A stretch of 6,145 nucleotides of DNA from positions 1 through 6,145 of the forward strand of contig JAQUQK010000117.1 in assembly GCA_028716125.1 (NCBI GenBank), written 5' to 3'. Shown piece by piece: positions 5,901 through 6,145 of this stretch. Each line of letters starts with the position of its first letter. Position 1 is the stretch's first letter. This stretch comes from Thermoplasmatota archaeon (GTDB lineage Archaea > Thermoplasmatota > JAQUQK01). The notes below the pieces were generated by a model, which was not told where the DNA came from, ran no database searches, and saw only the letters and a list, made by a program, of their open reading frames with translations. A program made the position numbers and the translations under genes.

Positions 5901-6145
5901 GCGTAAACCTTGACATCCTGCGCGCAATCAACGGCCTTTCCGGAAATCCATTCTGGGATTTGTTTTTCATAATTGTCGCCATCGTTGGTGATTTTCTAAT
6001 ATGGACATTCGTAGCAGCGCCATTTTTATTTTTTAGGCAGTGGCGCAAAACCGCAATTCTCTGGATTATTGCATCGTGCGTCGCAGGACTTTTGACGCTG
6101 GCACTGAAGGCGATTTTCGCCGTGCCGCGACCATATGAAACATAT
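5897..6145 (+). CDS. PAP2-family membrane phosphatase (partial, 5' end)
   Basis: 83 codons are open from the ATG at 5897 to the right edge, so the C-terminal half is missing. The start codon overlaps the DUF89 stop as ATGA, a 4-nt overlap that implies translational coupling; no separate Shine-Dalgarno is clear. Residues about 18-46 and 53-74 are strongly hydrophobic and should be membrane helices, separated by a basic RQWRK turn. Residues 71-79 fit the first PAP2 phosphatase motif KxxxxxxRP exactly (Lys71, Arg78, Pro79). The opening INGLSGNPFWD is typical of bacterial and archaeal PAP2 proteins of the undecaprenyl-pyrophosphatase (BcrC) kind. In an archaeon the likely substrate is a polyprenyl or dolichyl phosphate carrier, or another membrane lipid phosphate. 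This cannot be decided here, because the SGH and HxxxD motifs lie beyond the window. Confidence 0.88.
   Translation, partial: MSVNLDILRAINGLSGNPFWDLFFIIVAIVGDFLIWTFVAAPFLFFRQWRKTAILWIIASCVAGLLTLALKAIFAVPRPYETY

Overview
The window looks like a piece of an archaeal chromosome. It carries a complete archaeal/eukaryotic-type MCM replicative helicase. Three starts have AT-rich TATA-like elements centred about 26-32 bp upstream of the start codon, which implies leaderless or very short-leader mRNAs. A GTGAT-type Shine-Dalgarno is seen only inside the operon. Base composition is moderate, with an AT-rich divergent intergenic region. The sequence alone does not settle the phylum.

Layout: (1) 1-214, minus strand: the 5' end of an exported protein with a clean signal peptide. 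Its last visible residues resemble the start of an HtrA/DegP-type trypsin-like protease domain. (2) 215-369: an AT-rich divergent promoter region with a TATA-like box facing each way and two inverted repeats between them. (3) 370-2772, plus strand: an 800-residue predicted lipoprotein. Its N-terminal part resembles cell-wall-binding type 2 (CWB2) repeats, a beta-rich middle domain follows, and the C-terminal part is a gingipain-like (peptidase C25, clan CD) domain with a visible His/Cys pair. (4) 2773-2868: a hairpin plus T-rich terminator, then the promoter of the next gene. (5) 2869-4998: mcm, complete, 709 residues, all catalytic motifs present, no intein. (6) 5016-5900: a DUF89/ARMT1-like metal-dependent phosphatase. 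(7) 5897-6145: the first 83 codons of a PAP2-family membrane phosphatase, running off the right edge.

The window falls into two functional blocks. The left block is a divergent pair of extracytoplasmic proteins, probably both proteases, which may share regulation through the palindromes between them. This suggests a cell-surface proteolysis or protein quality-control locus, but that is inference. The right block is a tight mcm-DUF89-PAP2 run (17-nt gap, then a 4-nt ATGA overlap) that probably forms one transcript. It joins replication with housekeeping phosphatases. I see no RNA genes, CRISPR, insertion sequence or integrated element.
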